From positions 1 through 64,000 of the forward strand of contig RDZE01000019.1 in the NCBI GenBank assembly GCA_004293905.1: a DNA stretch of 64,000 nt. Reading direction: 5' to 3'. A model generated the notes under the pieces. It had not been told where the DNA came from, ran no database searches, and saw only the letters and a program-made list of their open reading frames with translations. This stretch comes from Cytophagales bacterium. Lineage in GTDB: Bacteria; Bacteroidota; Bacteroidia; Cytophagales; Microscillaceae. Below, in pieces: positions 17,301-26,700 of the stretch; positions within the stretch are counted from its first letter, which is position 1; each line of letters starts with the position of its first letter. The translations under genes and the position numbers were made by a program.

Positions 17301-18695
17301 AATACCCGAAAGGGTAAGTATGGGCAAATAAACAATCATAATGATAAGTTCGCCAAAAGAAGCTGATTTTCTGATTTCAGTAGCTGCTGCTAAAACTTCT
17401 TGTCTTTGTTGTGTGATATTCAGAGCTACTTTCTGAATTTGTAAGCGGTGCAAAATGGCTTCTACCATAATAACCGCCCCATCTACGACCAAACCAAAAT
17501 CTATAGCCCCTAAACTCATCAAATTGGCAGATACGCCCGTGAGATACATCATCGTAATTGCAAACAACAGAGATAAAGGTATCACCGATGCTACCACAAG
17601 CCCAGCCCTAAGGTTGCCTAAAAAAATAACCAACACTGCAATCACAATCAAACCACCCTCCATCAAGTTAGTTTCTACGGTTTTGATAGCCCTATTCACT
17701 AAATCGCTTCGGTCTAAATAAGGTACTATTTCTACTCCTTCAGGTAAGTTGTTGGCTATTTTAGCGATTCTCTCTTTTATGTTATTGGTTACTTTTACCG
17801 CATTTGCTCCTTTAAGCATCAGTACAATGCCACCTACTACTTCGCCCTTGCCATCACTACTCATTGCCCCAAACCGATTTGCCTCACCAAGTCGTACCTC
17901 AGCCACATCACCAATCAAAATAGGTTGCCCTAAGGTATTGTGTTTGATAATGATACGTGCAATATCGCTAAGGTCTGTTACCATTCCTTCCCCTCTAATA
18001 AAAAAGCGATTGCCACTTTTTTCTATGTAACCACTACCTGCATTATTGTTGTTTTTTTCTATGGCATTCAATACCTCTGCAATGCTCAATTGTTGGGCAC
18101 GCAAACGCTCTGGAAAAAGTGCTACCTCGTATTGTTTTACCTTTCCGCCAAAACTGCTAATCTCTACCACTCCCTCTACCCCTGCCAACTGCCTGCGCAC
18201 AATCCAATCTTGTAGGGTACGCAAATCAGTACTGCTAAATTTTTTCTCATAGCCTTTTTTGGGTGCAATAATGTATTGATATACCTCGCCTAAGCCTGTT
18301 GTTATAGGCATTAATTCGGGCATACCCATCGTAGCGGGAATGTCTGCTGCCTTGATTTGCTCACTTACCAATTGCCTTGCTCTATAAATATCTATGTTTT
18401 CGTCAAAAACTATAGTAATGACAGACAAACCAGAGCGCGAAATAGAACGAATCTCGTGCATACCTTGTAAATTAGAAAGTAAAATTTCCAAGGGTGCAGT
18501 AATGAACTGTTCTACCTCTTGGGCAGAAAAAGAAGGCGATTTTGTAACTATTTGTACTTGATTATTAGTAATATCGGGCACCGCATCTATACTAATTTGA
18601 CTTACTGCATATACACCTACGCTGATTAATAAGACCGTGAATAAACTAATCACCAATCGATTTTGAATACTAAAATGAATTAAACGATCGAACAT
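14391..18695 (-). CDS. czcA: CusA/CzcA heavy-metal RND efflux pump fused to a TolC-like outer-membrane channel
   Basis: Residues 1 to about 1030 form a heavy-metal RND pump: MFDRLIHFSIQNRLVIS at the start, twelve membrane segments, and proton-relay acids in SLGAIDFGLVVDGAVIMVE. From about residue 1036 (codon at 15590) a second start-like segment, MKKSIIIAFAFFLLTTNFMQAQ, resembles a whole signal peptide and leads into a 400-residue TolC/CusC-type helical channel protein with the NNKELEQQK and long coiled helices. Such CzcA-TolC fusions of about 1430-1450 residues are common in Bacteroidota. The adaptor protein CzcB that normally links pump and channel is not encoded next to it. The metal could be Cu, Zn, Co, Cd or Ag; sequence alone does not settle this. 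Confidence 0.92.
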   Translation of the reverse strand: MFDRLIHFSIQNRLVISLFTVLLISVGVYAVSQISIDAVPDITNNQVQIVTKSPSFSAQEVEQFITAPLEILLSNLQGMHEIRSISRSGLSVITIVFDENIDIYRARQLVSEQIKAADIPATMGMPELMPITTGLGEVYQYIIAPKKGYEKKFSSTDLRTLQDWIVRRQLAGVEGVVEISSFGGKVKQYEVALFPERLRAQQLSIAEVLNAIEKNNNNAGSGYIEKSGNRFFIRGEGMVTDLSDIARIIIKHNTLGQPILIGDVAEVRLGEANRFGAMSSDGKGEVVGGIVLMLKGANAVKVTNNIKERIAKIANNLPEGVEIVPYLDRSDLVNRAIKTVETNLMEGGLIVIAVLVIFLGNLRAGLVVASVIPLSLLFAITMMYLTGVSANLMSLGAIDFGLVVDGAVIMVEAILHRLQIQKVALNITQQRQEVLAAATEIRKSASFGELIIMIVYLPILTLSGIEGKMFVPMAQTVSYAILGALLLSLTYVPMMSAWVLVGGRLHQKNFADKIVEWLSKRYTPILMWALRVKYAILGVVLITLVGSLVLFGYLGGEFIPELEEGDFAVETRLMTGTSLEQTLATSQLAEKILLRFPEVKKVVSKIGSSEVPTDPMPVEANDLIVVLNDKSTWTTAHDREALADTMQKALQKIVGVNFEFQQPIQMRFNELMTGVKSDIAIKIYGEDMQILLQEAKKVAQEAQKVKGVSNIKIEQVAGLPQMVVRYDRQRLAQYGLTVEQANQILQTAFAGAVAGVVFEGEKRFDLVVRLDKDYRKDLNDIRELYIPLPSGEQIPLVALADINYEQVPAQISRDNAKRRITIGLNVNGRDMESVVLDIQERVDKNIKLPPGYSYTFGGQFENLVNARNRLMIAVPVALGIILIMLYFTFQSLSQTLLIFTAIPLASIGGIWALWFRGMPFSISAGIGFIALFGVAVLNGIVLISYFNQLEKEGIRKVYVRIWRGTHTRFRPVLMTATVASVGFLPMALSHGAGAEVQKPLATVVIGGLFTATLLTLIILPILYSMSYQKFSFSIKMKKSIIIAFAFFLLTTNFMQAQNIPLLNENQVINQVLENNKELEQQKTKIEMVQKAEKTAFNLPKTDFTWEYGNVNNSNIDYRWQVWQGFMLPAVYRKQYQLNQQLTAESQAELSLKEKNLIREARLNYQHLVFLHHQQQLYQQQTNLLEQVAKAANTRYSTGETDAMEAMHAQAQYKLVQNQYQALQYTITQEYQKLARLMQIGATNFKVADSLLIKREAYNTIDINTMQHPTMALLEAQKTLQQTQIAVEKTKLLPEFRVGYYNMQESNNPNLHAVQAGVSIPIWAKANKTQIQSQKIGLQWAEQQIAYNQQYIETEIQILQQEQQRLQQSLNYFEQEALPQARLLAQKAEKSYRAGETDYFIFAQNQLLVFQIEQNYLQDLWAYNQTLIQLEYWQE

Positions 18696-18782
18696 AAGAA
18701 GATTGATTTTTTTGAATGAAAAAAATGCGCCGCTACTTTACAAGGCAGCTTGCTTTTAAGATGATTTAGTAATATTTAGATT

Positions 18783-19163
18783 TTAGGCGCGGGGTGGTTG
18801 CAGAAGTGTGCAAATACGCAAATACGAATAATCTTCTTCAAAAGAAAAAAATGAGGCAGGGTATTCTATAGTATCATTGCTTAAATGATATGACCAACTA
18901 AAACCAATAAACACAAAAGCCAACAAATGGCTATGCGCGTCAGAAGTTTGCAAAGGAAGTTTTTCATGGTGAGCAATATCCTCTTTTTTATGCGTAGAAT
19001 TTTGGTGATAGTGTAAGGACAAAAACTCCAGAAAAGAAATTTCAGCATGCGACTGCCAATAGTGCATCAATAAATGAGGCATTTTATAGGCTTCCTCTAT
19101 ATCGCTCTGAGGGCATATACTACCCAAGAAAATGAGGAGGGCTAAAAGATGGTTTCCTTTCAA
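18783..19163 (-). CDS. Small His-rich exported protein next to a metal pump
   Basis: This 126-residue protein has an N-terminal hydrophobic stretch (HLLALLIFLGSICP) followed by a soluble part with about twelve histidines, including HYWQSH, LHYHQ and IAHH, and ends with QPPRA. Similar small proteins that carry a PHLLxHYxxH...ISFLEFLxxHY pattern often precede CzcA-type pumps in Bacteroidota, which points to periplasmic metal binding or sensing. The function is not established. The start is a TTG at 19163; no ATG occurs before residue 28. It lies 87 bases upstream of the pump gene and is probably co-transcribed with it. Confidence 0.7.
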   Translation of the reverse strand: MKGNHLLALLIFLGSICPQSDIEEAYKMPHLLMHYWQSHAEISFLEFLSLHYHQNSTHKKEDIAHHEKLPLQTSDAHSHLLAFVFIGFSWSYHLSNDTIEYPASFFSFEEDYSYLRICTLLQPPRA

Positions 19164-19327
19164 AATGATTCAAAATTAGGTGTGCAAATCTACTTATAAA
19201 ACCCCAAAAAGACACAAAATAGTTTATCTGAAATGATTAAAAGAAGGAAAAGCAGGTAATTTTAATTTAAAATCATTCTAAATAATAAAAATCACCTACC
19301 AAACACAACGATAAACTAAAGAAAAAT

Positions 19328-19359
19328 TTTGTTTGCACCACAAAAAGCCTTTATCTTTG
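19328..19359 (+). promoter_or_regulatory. Promoter of nqrBC
   Basis: TTTG (19328-19331), a 20-base spacer and TATCTTTG (19352-19359) match the Bacteroidota promoter form. The nqrB start is 64 bases after the -7 box. The fact that nqrB has its own promoter agrees with there being no nqrA upstream. Confidence 0.65.
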
Positions 19360-19423
19360 GGGCGTTATCTTTTTCCATAAATATAACATTTTAATAGTAT
19401 CATATTCAGCATAATCAATCAAT

Positions 19424-20611
19424 ATGAAGTTTATTCGTAATATTTTGGACAAACAAAAAAAGCAATTTGAAAAAGGAGGAAAGTTAGAGAAATTTTACCC
19501 TGCTTTCGAAGCCCTTGATACTTTTGCTTTTGTACCCAATCATACTGCCCCTGCAAAGGGCGCACACATCCGCGATGGCGTAGACCTTAAGCGTATGATG
19601 ATGACCGTAATCATAGCCATGTTACCCTGCTTGTTGTTTGGTATTTGGAATGTAGGGCATCAACATTTCGTTGCCAATGGTCAAGAAGCCGATTTATGGT
19701 CGAAATTACTCATAGGCGCGCAAGCCGTATTACCTATAGTAGTAGTTTCTTATGCCGTAGGTTTGGGTATAGAGTTTGGCTTTGCCGTTGCAAAAAGACA
19801 CTCCGTTAATGAAGGATATTTAGTATCAGGAATGTTAATAGCCTTAGTGATGCCCCCAACCGTACCCCTTTGGCAAGTAGCTTTAGGTACAGCTTTCGCT
19901 GTGGTATTAGGTAAAGAGGTATTTGGAGGCACTGGCATGAATGTACTCAATGTAGCCATGACCGCACGCGCGTTTTTATATTTTGCCTACCCTTCCCAAC
20001 TTTCTGGCTCTGTCTGGACTTATAACCCTCCACAAGGCTATTCAGGGGCTACAGCATTGGCTATAGCTGCCGAAACTTCCAAAGTACACCCTAACAGTGC
20101 AGATAATACTGCCATAGTGCAAGCCTTTGGCGAACCTTTCTCTTTTATGAAATTATTTATAGGTGATATACCCGGATCCATTGGCGAAACCTCTACCCTA
20201 ATGTGTTTGATAGGGGCTGCAATCCTCATCTTCACTGCTGTAGGTAGCTGGAAAATTATCGTAAGTGGCTTTGCAGGAGTATACCTCACTGGTTTATTGC
20301 TCAATGCATTGGCTGTCAATGAATTTATGGCTCTACCCGCCCAATACCATATCGTGATGGGAGGCGTTGCTTTTGGTATCGTATTTATGGCTACTGACCC
20401 CGTTACAGCCTCACAAACCGAAACAGGGAAGTGGATTTATGGTTTCTTGATAGGTTTCTTCACCGTATTGATACGCGTGTTCAATCCTGCTTATCCCGAA
20501 GGCATTATGTTGGCAGTGTTGCTAATGAACATATTTGCTCCCCTTATTGATTTTTATGTGATAGATGCTAATAAAAAAAGAAGATTAAAACGTTTCAAAT
20601 ATGCAGTCTAA
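19424..20611 (+). CDS. nqrB: Na+-translocating NADH:quinone reductase subunit B
   Basis: NqrB is the main membrane subunit of the sodium-pumping NADH:quinone reductase. The 395-residue protein has about ten membrane segments and the covalent FMN site SGATAL, with the flavin threonine at T210. The N-terminal segment (KLEKFYPAFEALDTF...HIRDGVDLKRMM) and the GGTGMNVLNVAMTARAF segment are typical. The end overlaps the nqrC start by 11 bases. NqrA is normally encoded just upstream, but the upstream neighbour here is a divergent metal-efflux locus. Confidence 0.95.
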   Translation: MKFIRNILDKQKKQFEKGGKLEKFYPAFEALDTFAFVPNHTAPAKGAHIRDGVDLKRMMMTVIIAMLPCLLFGIWNVGHQHFVANGQEADLWSKLLIGAQAVLPIVVVSYAVGLGIEFGFAVAKRHSVNEGYLVSGMLIALVMPPTVPLWQVALGTAFAVVLGKEVFGGTGMNVLNVAMTARAFLYFAYPSQLSGSVWTYNPPQGYSGATALAIAAETSKVHPNSADNTAIVQAFGEPFSFMKLFIGDIPGSIGETSTLMCLIGAAILIFTAVGSWKIIVSGFAGVYLTGLLLNALAVNEFMALPAQYHIVMGGVAFGIVFMATDPVTASQTETGKWIYGFLIGFFTVLIRVFNPAYPEGIMLAVLLMNIFAPLIDFYVIDANKKRRLKRFKYAV

Positions 20612-21323
20612 TATTTATATCGTTGTATACACTATAGCACTCACCGTAGTTTGTGGTGTACTTTTAGCTATGGCAGCCGTAGGGCTCAAGCCTTTACAAG
20701 ATGCCAATATAGCTTTAGAAAAGAAACAAAATATCTTAGGTACAGTAATGCCTAATGTACCCCGCGAACAAGTAGAAGCCATTTATGCGAAAAGAGTAAA
20801 GGCTTATGTAATTAACAATGAAGGTGCCATTCAAAAAGACCTCAAAGCCGAAGATATAGACGTATCAGGTGAATACAAAAAAGAAATGAAAGAAAGGCTA
20901 TTGCCTGTTTATGAAATATTAGACAGCGAAGGCAAAAACACAGAATTCTATGTGTTTCCTGTTTATGGTTATGGTTTATGGGACAATATTTGGGGGTACA
21001 TCTCTCTGAAAAACGACCTCAATACTGTCAATGGAGTTCTTTTTGACCACAAAAGCGAAACACCCGGCTTAGGCGCACGCATCACAAGCGAAGAAGTACA
21101 AAAAAGATACAAAGACAAAAACATCTTTGAAGGCAATAAATTAATGTCCGTAACGATGATGAAAGGTGAAGGCAATGACTACAGTAAAGATAAATACAAA
21201 GTAGATGGTATGTCAGGAGCTACAATTACTGGCGGCGGTGTCAATAAAATGCTATCAGAATACTTAGCTTGCTACGAAAATTTTATCAAAAGTAAGTCTA
21301 ATAAGAAAGTATCTATGAAATAA
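20601..21323 (+). CDS. nqrC: Na+-translocating NADH:quinone reductase subunit C
   Basis: NqrC carries the second covalently bound FMN of the Na+-NQR complex on its periplasmic side. The 240-residue protein has one N-terminal membrane helix (VVYTIALTVVCGVLLAMAAVG) and the FMN site DGMSGATITGGGV with the flavin threonine at T208. TPGLGARI at about 154-161 is also a family motif. It overlaps nqrB and is followed by a clear terminator, so the unit ends here. NqrD, NqrE and NqrF are not downstream. Confidence 0.95.
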   Translation: MQSNIYIVVYTIALTVVCGVLLAMAAVGLKPLQDANIALEKKQNILGTVMPNVPREQVEAIYAKRVKAYVINNEGAIQKDLKAEDIDVSGEYKKEMKERLLPVYEILDSEGKNTEFYVFPVYGYGLWDNIWGYISLKNDLNTVNGVLFDHKSETPGLGARITSEEVQKRYKDKNIFEGNKLMSVTMMKGEGNDYSKDKYKVDGMSGATITGGGVNKMLSEYLACYENFIKSKSNKKVSMK

Positions 21324-21348
21324 TAATACTTTCGCATCGTTATCTAAT

Positions 21349-21390
21349 AAAAAAAGCTATTTTTTATGTGTATGAAAAATAGCTTTTTTT
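21349..21390 (+). terminator. Rho-independent terminator after nqrC
   Basis: A 15-base stem pairs 21349-21363 with 21376-21390 around GCTAT/ATAGC, with A-runs on the left and a run of seven T on the right. It ends the nqrBC unit. Confidence 0.8.
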
Positions 21391-21535
21391 ATGCTTATAC
21401 TTCAATATGTATGATAAAAATAGTTTTTTCATTGTAGAAGTATAATATTTTACCTAAATTGGAAAAGTTTTTGTAATAATGATAAGCAACCACATTACTA
21501 TCTAAAAACTCACAATGCTTTAAAAACACAAAACT

Positions 21536-22771
21536 ATGGTTCTTAACTACATTTGGATAGGCTTCTTCTTAATCGCATTTGTCATTGCATTAGTAAAACT
21601 AATACTATTCAATGACTTAGAAATTTTCTCTCAATTAGTAACCTCTACTTTCGATACTGCCAAAGTAGGTTTCGAACTCTCTATCGGACTTACAGGGGTA
21701 ATGGCTATGTGGTTAGGAATTATGAAAATTGGCGAGAAAGCAGGAATAGTAAATATATTGACCGTATTATTGGGTCCTTTTTTCAAACGTCTTTTTCCTG
21801 AAATTCCTCCTAATCACCCTGCGATAGCTCCGATTTTCATGAAACTTTCTGCCAATCTATTAGGGCTTGACAATGCAGGTACGCCCTTAGGCATCAAAGC
21901 AATGAAAGAAATGCAGACCCTGAACCCTACTCCCGATACTGCCTCAAATGCACAAATTATGTTTGCTGTACTCAATACTACAGGGCTTACTTTTATCCCC
22001 ATACAAGTATTGCTCTATCGTACACAGCTCAACTCTGCCAACCCCGCAGATGTATTCATACCTATTATACTATCAACCTCTATTACAGCCCTATCTGCCA
22101 TTATCTTAGTAGCGCTCTACCAAAAAATTAAACTCTTAGATTGGGTATTGCTTTCCTATTTTGGAGGCATCGCATTCATTCTGAGCCTTATCATTTATTA
22201 CTTTTTGAGTCTTTCACAAGAAGAAATCAGCATCGTATCAAGTATTGTGAGTAATTTACTACTTTTTGGCATCATCATTATCTTCATCATTTTGGGTTTA
22301 ATTCAGAAAGTTCGTATTTATGAAACATTCATAGAGGGTGCAAAAGAAGGTTTCGAAGTAGCAACACAACTCATACCCTATTTGGTAAGTATTTTGGTTG
22401 CTGTAGGTGTATTTCGTGTTTCAGGTGCTTTAGACCTCATCGTCAATAGTTTCCAATGGACTTTCGAGTATTTGGGCATGAACGCCGAATTTACTAAAGC
22501 CCTCCCAGTAGCATTTATGAAACCTCTTAGTGGTAGCGGTGCCACTTCGTTGGTAATAGAAACTATGAAAGAAAAAGGAGCGGACTCTTTCGCAGGAAGG
22601 CTTGCCTCCGTTTTTCAGGGTACTACTGATACTACACTTTATATCTTAGCGGTTTATTTTGGTGCGGTGAATATCAAGAAAACACGTTATGCGACTACAT
22701 GTGCCTTATTAGCCTCACTGATAGGGCTTACCTCTGCCATCTTCATCAGTTATATTTTCTTTGAAGTCTAA
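21536..22771 (+). CDS. SpmA/SpmB-like nucleoside-recognition (Gate) domain membrane protein
   Basis: The 411-residue membrane protein combines two Gate-type halves, as in Bacteroidota fusions of the spore-maturation proteins SpmA and SpmB. The first half has TGVMAMWLGIMKIGEKAG and NLLGLDNAGTPLG, and the second half has LIPYLVSILVAVGVFRVSGA and MKPLSGSGATSL followed by a conserved QGTTDTTLYILAVYFG segment. Proteins with this fold include nucleoside transporters, but no substrate is known for this group. It is not a sporulation factor in this phylum. The GT2 gene follows after only 3 bases. Confidence 0.85.
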   Translation: MVLNYIWIGFFLIAFVIALVKLILFNDLEIFSQLVTSTFDTAKVGFELSIGLTGVMAMWLGIMKIGEKAGIVNILTVLLGPFFKRLFPEIPPNHPAIAPIFMKLSANLLGLDNAGTPLGIKAMKEMQTLNPTPDTASNAQIMFAVLNTTGLTFIPIQVLLYRTQLNSANPADVFIPIILSTSITALSAIILVALYQKIKLLDWVLLSYFGGIAFILSLIIYYFLSLSQEEISIVSSIVSNLLLFGIIIIFIILGLIQKVRIYETFIEGAKEGFEVATQLIPYLVSILVAVGVFRVSGALDLIVNSFQWTFEYLGMNAEFTKALPVAFMKPLSGSGATSLVIETMKEKGADSFAGRLASVFQGTTDTTLYILAVYFGAVNIKKTRYATTCALLASLIGLTSAIFISYIFFEV

Positions 22772-22774
22772 AAA

Positions 22775-23650
22775 ATGAAAGTTGTTGGATTTAGTTTTGT
22801 AAGAAATGCTATTAAATTAGATTACCCCGTAGTAGAGGCTATCAATTCCATACTTCCACTTTGCGATGAAGTGATAGTAGCCGTAGGTAATTCTGATGAT
22901 GATACCCTCAATATAGTACAAGCTTTAGACCCTCAAAAAATCAAAATTATTCCTACCATCTGGGACGATTCGCTGCGTACAGGCGGGAGAGTGTTGGCGG
23001 TAGAAACTGATAAAGCCTTTGCGCAAGTTACTACAGAGGCTGATTGGGCGTTTTATATACAAGCCGATGAAGTAGTGCATGAAAAAGATTACGATGCCAT
23101 TCGCAAAGCCATGCTTCAATGGAAAGACAATCCAAAAGTAGAGGGCTTATTGTTCAAATACCTGCACTTTTATGGCTCTTACGATTATGTAGGAGATTCA
23201 CGCAAATGGTATCGGAACGAAATCAGAATCATCAGACCTAAAAAAGATATTTTCGCCTACCGCGATGCACAAGGCTTCAGAAAAAAGCCTAATGAAAAAC
23301 TTACTGTAAAGCCCATAGAAGCACATATCTATCATTATGGTTGGGTAAGAGAGCCTTTTAAACAATTAGAAAAACAAAAAGCCTTCCAAAGACTTTCTCA
23401 TGATGATGAATGGTTGGCGGAAAATATTCCTCAGCAAAAAGAATTTGATTACCGATTAGCGATAGATTCCCTGCAAAAATTCAAAGGCACACACCCCACA
23501 GTGATGCACAAACGAATTGCCAATATTAGTTGGAAGTTTGAATACGACATCAATCAAAAAAATTATGACACAAGAGTAGCCCTACTCATGTGGTTAGAAA
23601 AATATACCGGTTGGCGCATCGGCGAATACAAGAATTATAAAATCATATAA
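22775..23650 (+). CDS. Glycosyltransferase family 2-like protein
   Basis: This 291-residue soluble protein opens with MKVVGFSFVRNAIKLDYPVVE and has the strand DEVIVAVGNSDDDT, as in GT-A fold glycosyltransferases. The Asp/Glu residues in WAFYIQADEVVH take the place of the metal-binding DxD region. The C-terminal part is rich in aromatic and basic residues. It lies 3 bases after the Gate-domain gene, so the two are probably co-transcribed. Its substrate is unknown; a role in cell-envelope or glycoprotein modification is only a guess. Confidence 0.85.
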   Translation: MKVVGFSFVRNAIKLDYPVVEAINSILPLCDEVIVAVGNSDDDTLNIVQALDPQKIKIIPTIWDDSLRTGGRVLAVETDKAFAQVTTEADWAFYIQADEVVHEKDYDAIRKAMLQWKDNPKVEGLLFKYLHFYGSYDYVGDSRKWYRNEIRIIRPKKDIFAYRDAQGFRKKPNEKLTVKPIEAHIYHYGWVREPFKQLEKQKAFQRLSHDDEWLAENIPQQKEFDYRLAIDSLQKFKGTHPTVMHKRIANISWKFEYDINQKNYDTRVALLMWLEKYTGWRIGEYKNYKII

Positions 23651-23701
23651 CTATAGCAGCTTCATTTTCGTAGTATTCATAATGTACATGCAGAATATAC
23701 T

Positions 23702-26700
23702 ATGAAAAAAATATTTTTCTTCCTCAGCATTGTTTTTTTTACCAATGCCAGCGTGATGGCTGTTACTTACTACTCACAAACGAGCCTTCCGATGAATAAT
23801 GCCAACATTGATAATTGGAATACTGCTCGCAATAATTCAGGAACAACAGCCACAGTAGGAGTGCTCACTTCGGGCACAAACGATTTTGTAATCCAAAATG
23901 GACATACAATTACGATTGATATTCTTTTGTCTGTTAATGCTCAAAATATCATTGTAGAGGCAGGTGGCACACTTCTATTTCCTAACTCAGGTAGTGCCTT
24001 TTTTACGGTTGGGCAAAATCTGGAAGTGCAAAACGGAGCTACAGTTACAGTACAAGGTGGCTCAGGAGTGCATAACCTGATAGTGCAAAAAATAATAAAC
24101 AATGGTACAATAGACCTATTTGAGGGTGGTTCAGTAGTAAATATTAGCCTTAGCCCCGTCAATACTAACTCTATTACAGGCACGGTAGTAGGTTTTGCTA
24201 ACTTTGAAATTCATAATATTACCTTGCCCGCTACTGTTAACGCAACAACATGGGACGTGAATTTCTTAAAAGTACTTGGTGCTTTCAATGTCCAAAATAC
24301 TACCTTAAACTGCACCGCTGGTACTATAGAGTTTGCCAAAAGTTCATTACAAGAAATATCAGGCAATGCAGGCATCACTACCACACTCAATCACTTTCGT
24401 ATTCAGAATACAGGTACAAGTGTTCGCCCTAATACGGTTGATTTGGTAATCAATGGCGATTTGACGATAGGAACATCCGCCTCTTTTAGCAGTAGTAGCA
24501 GAATTGTTACTATCAATGGAAAAACGGATATTTCGGGTACTTACAATGATGACAACAACCCAGGTGCTAATATTTTTGTAGGGCAAGTTACCTTGTTTCC
24601 GGGGAGTACTTTTACAACCAATAATACTTCTCCTTATACTTTTAAAGGAGGAGTGAAAATTAATACGGGGGGGAGTTTTACAAAAAACGGTACAGGGCTT
24701 ACTACTTTTGAAGGCAATCAAAACTTTGATAGTGAGGTTAGCATCAGTGTATTTTTAGGTGATGTATCAGTTAGTGCGGGTTCACTTGTTTTTACAAATA
24801 GTGCTTCTACTATCAATTTTGGGGGCACTAATTTTAATATTAGCACGGGTGCAGAGGTAGATTTCAGAAACTCTACCATAAGTATCAATGGCATTGTAAA
24901 TAACAATGGCACTTTGAGAGATACTGGAGATAACGGAGGACTAACTTTTTTGGGAGCATTGCAAAATAATGGTTCAGTGATTATTAGCAGCAATAGTACA
25001 ATAATATTTGGAAATGGTATTACCAATAATGGCACTTTTGATAAACAAGGAACAGGGAATATAACCTTTTCCAATAATACCCAAACCATAACAGCCAATC
25101 AAAATATGATTGTTAGAGGCAATGTATTGGTCAATGAAATACTTACTGTGGCTAATGCTTCGGGTTCAATTACTATAGGAGGAAATATTAATATTGCCAA
25201 TACTAAAGAACTACGCAATCAGAATGCCGCAGGAATTATTCATAAAGGCAATTTGAACGGCAATGGAGCAAGTGCTACTTTTAGCAATATTGTAGGTGCT
25301 AAAATGATTTATGAAGGCACTGCTACGCCTATGGAAACAGGAGTATTGAACAGTAGTAGTGCGGGTACAATCTTTGAATATGCACTCAATGGTAATCAAA
25401 ATGTTAAGAATGTGAATTACTCTTCTATTATATTTAGAAATGGAGGTACAAAAACATTGGTAGGCAATCTTGCAGTGAGTGATATATTTAGAATAGACGA
25501 CAACACTACTTTAGATGCGAATAACTTTGACATTACACTTTTTGGTAATTGGCTACAAAGAACAACGGCTATTTTTGAGCCTCGCAATGGAACAGTAACT
25601 TTTTCGGGGAGTACAGGCAAACTTATAGACCGTCAAGGTGTGGCGACACAAGGTTCTGCGGCTGAGTTCGTAAAATTTAATAATCTAACACTTAATTTAT
25701 TAGGAGGCGTAAAACTCACTCTTAGAGGAGCTCTTAATATTGCTGGCACACTTACGCTCAACTGTCCAGTCAATTTGGAGGGTAGTTCATTTATTAGGCT
25801 TGCCCTTAATGCTCAAATTGCAGGAGCGAGCGCGACCAATTATCTACAAGGTGGTGCATTAGAAAAAGAAATGAGTACTTCTAACAGTTCATTCACTTTT
25901 CCTATAGGCACTTCTACTATTTATGCGCCTATTGTTATAGGTAACTACAGTGGTACTACAAGCCCCATTAGAGTAGAGTATTTCAGAGCCGCAAATCCTT
26001 TCGATGCCGTAAAAACACCACTTTTATACATAAGTTTGGCAGAGTATTGGCGCGTGATACAAGTAAGTGCTACCAAAGATGCAAAAGCGCAAGTATCTTT
26101 ATTTTGGAACAGCAATACACTTAGTGGCATTTCAGATGTAAATAATTTAAGAGTTGCGAGCTACTCCATCACCAATACACAATGGGAAGAAATAGGAGGT
26201 ACTAATTCCTCTTTGACAGGTACTTTGGGTGTAAGCGGAGGAGGAGTCATCTCTAATATTGCCAACCTTGATACAGACTTCACTTTTGGCACCTTACAAA
26301 CCACTAATCTACTCAATGACCCCAGCGCACCCATTGCCCCTACCAACTTATTGTTAGATGTACCTGCTGATAGTACAAAAGTGCAAATGACACTCAATTG
26401 GAACGATAATTCAAGCAACGAAACGGGTTTTGAGATTTATAGAAGCCTTAATTACAATAAAGTTTTTGAGAAAATAGGCTCTGTCGGTGCTAATATTAGC
26501 TCTTATCAAGACATTAGTCTAAGAAAAGGAGTGCTTTATTCGTATAAAATAAGAGCCATCAGTGGCACTACTGTATCTCAATATTCCAATGAGCAAAGTG
26601 GTGTAATAGGTGTTTTGATTACCAATTTATCTACTTTTGAGGCAAATAATTGGAAAATTTACCCCAACCCTGTCCAATCTTTGATGGTTGTAGAAGGTTT

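Noticed and set aside
19171-19178. Minus-strand TAATTTTG as promoter of the His-rich gene
   Set aside because: It lies only about eight bases before the TTG start and its nearest TTG is 26 bases upstream, outside the normal spacing.
19259-19273. AT-only near-palindrome upstream of nqrB as a possible operator
   Set aside because: ATTTTAATTTAAAAT is expected by chance in such AT-rich DNA, and no repressor is indicated.
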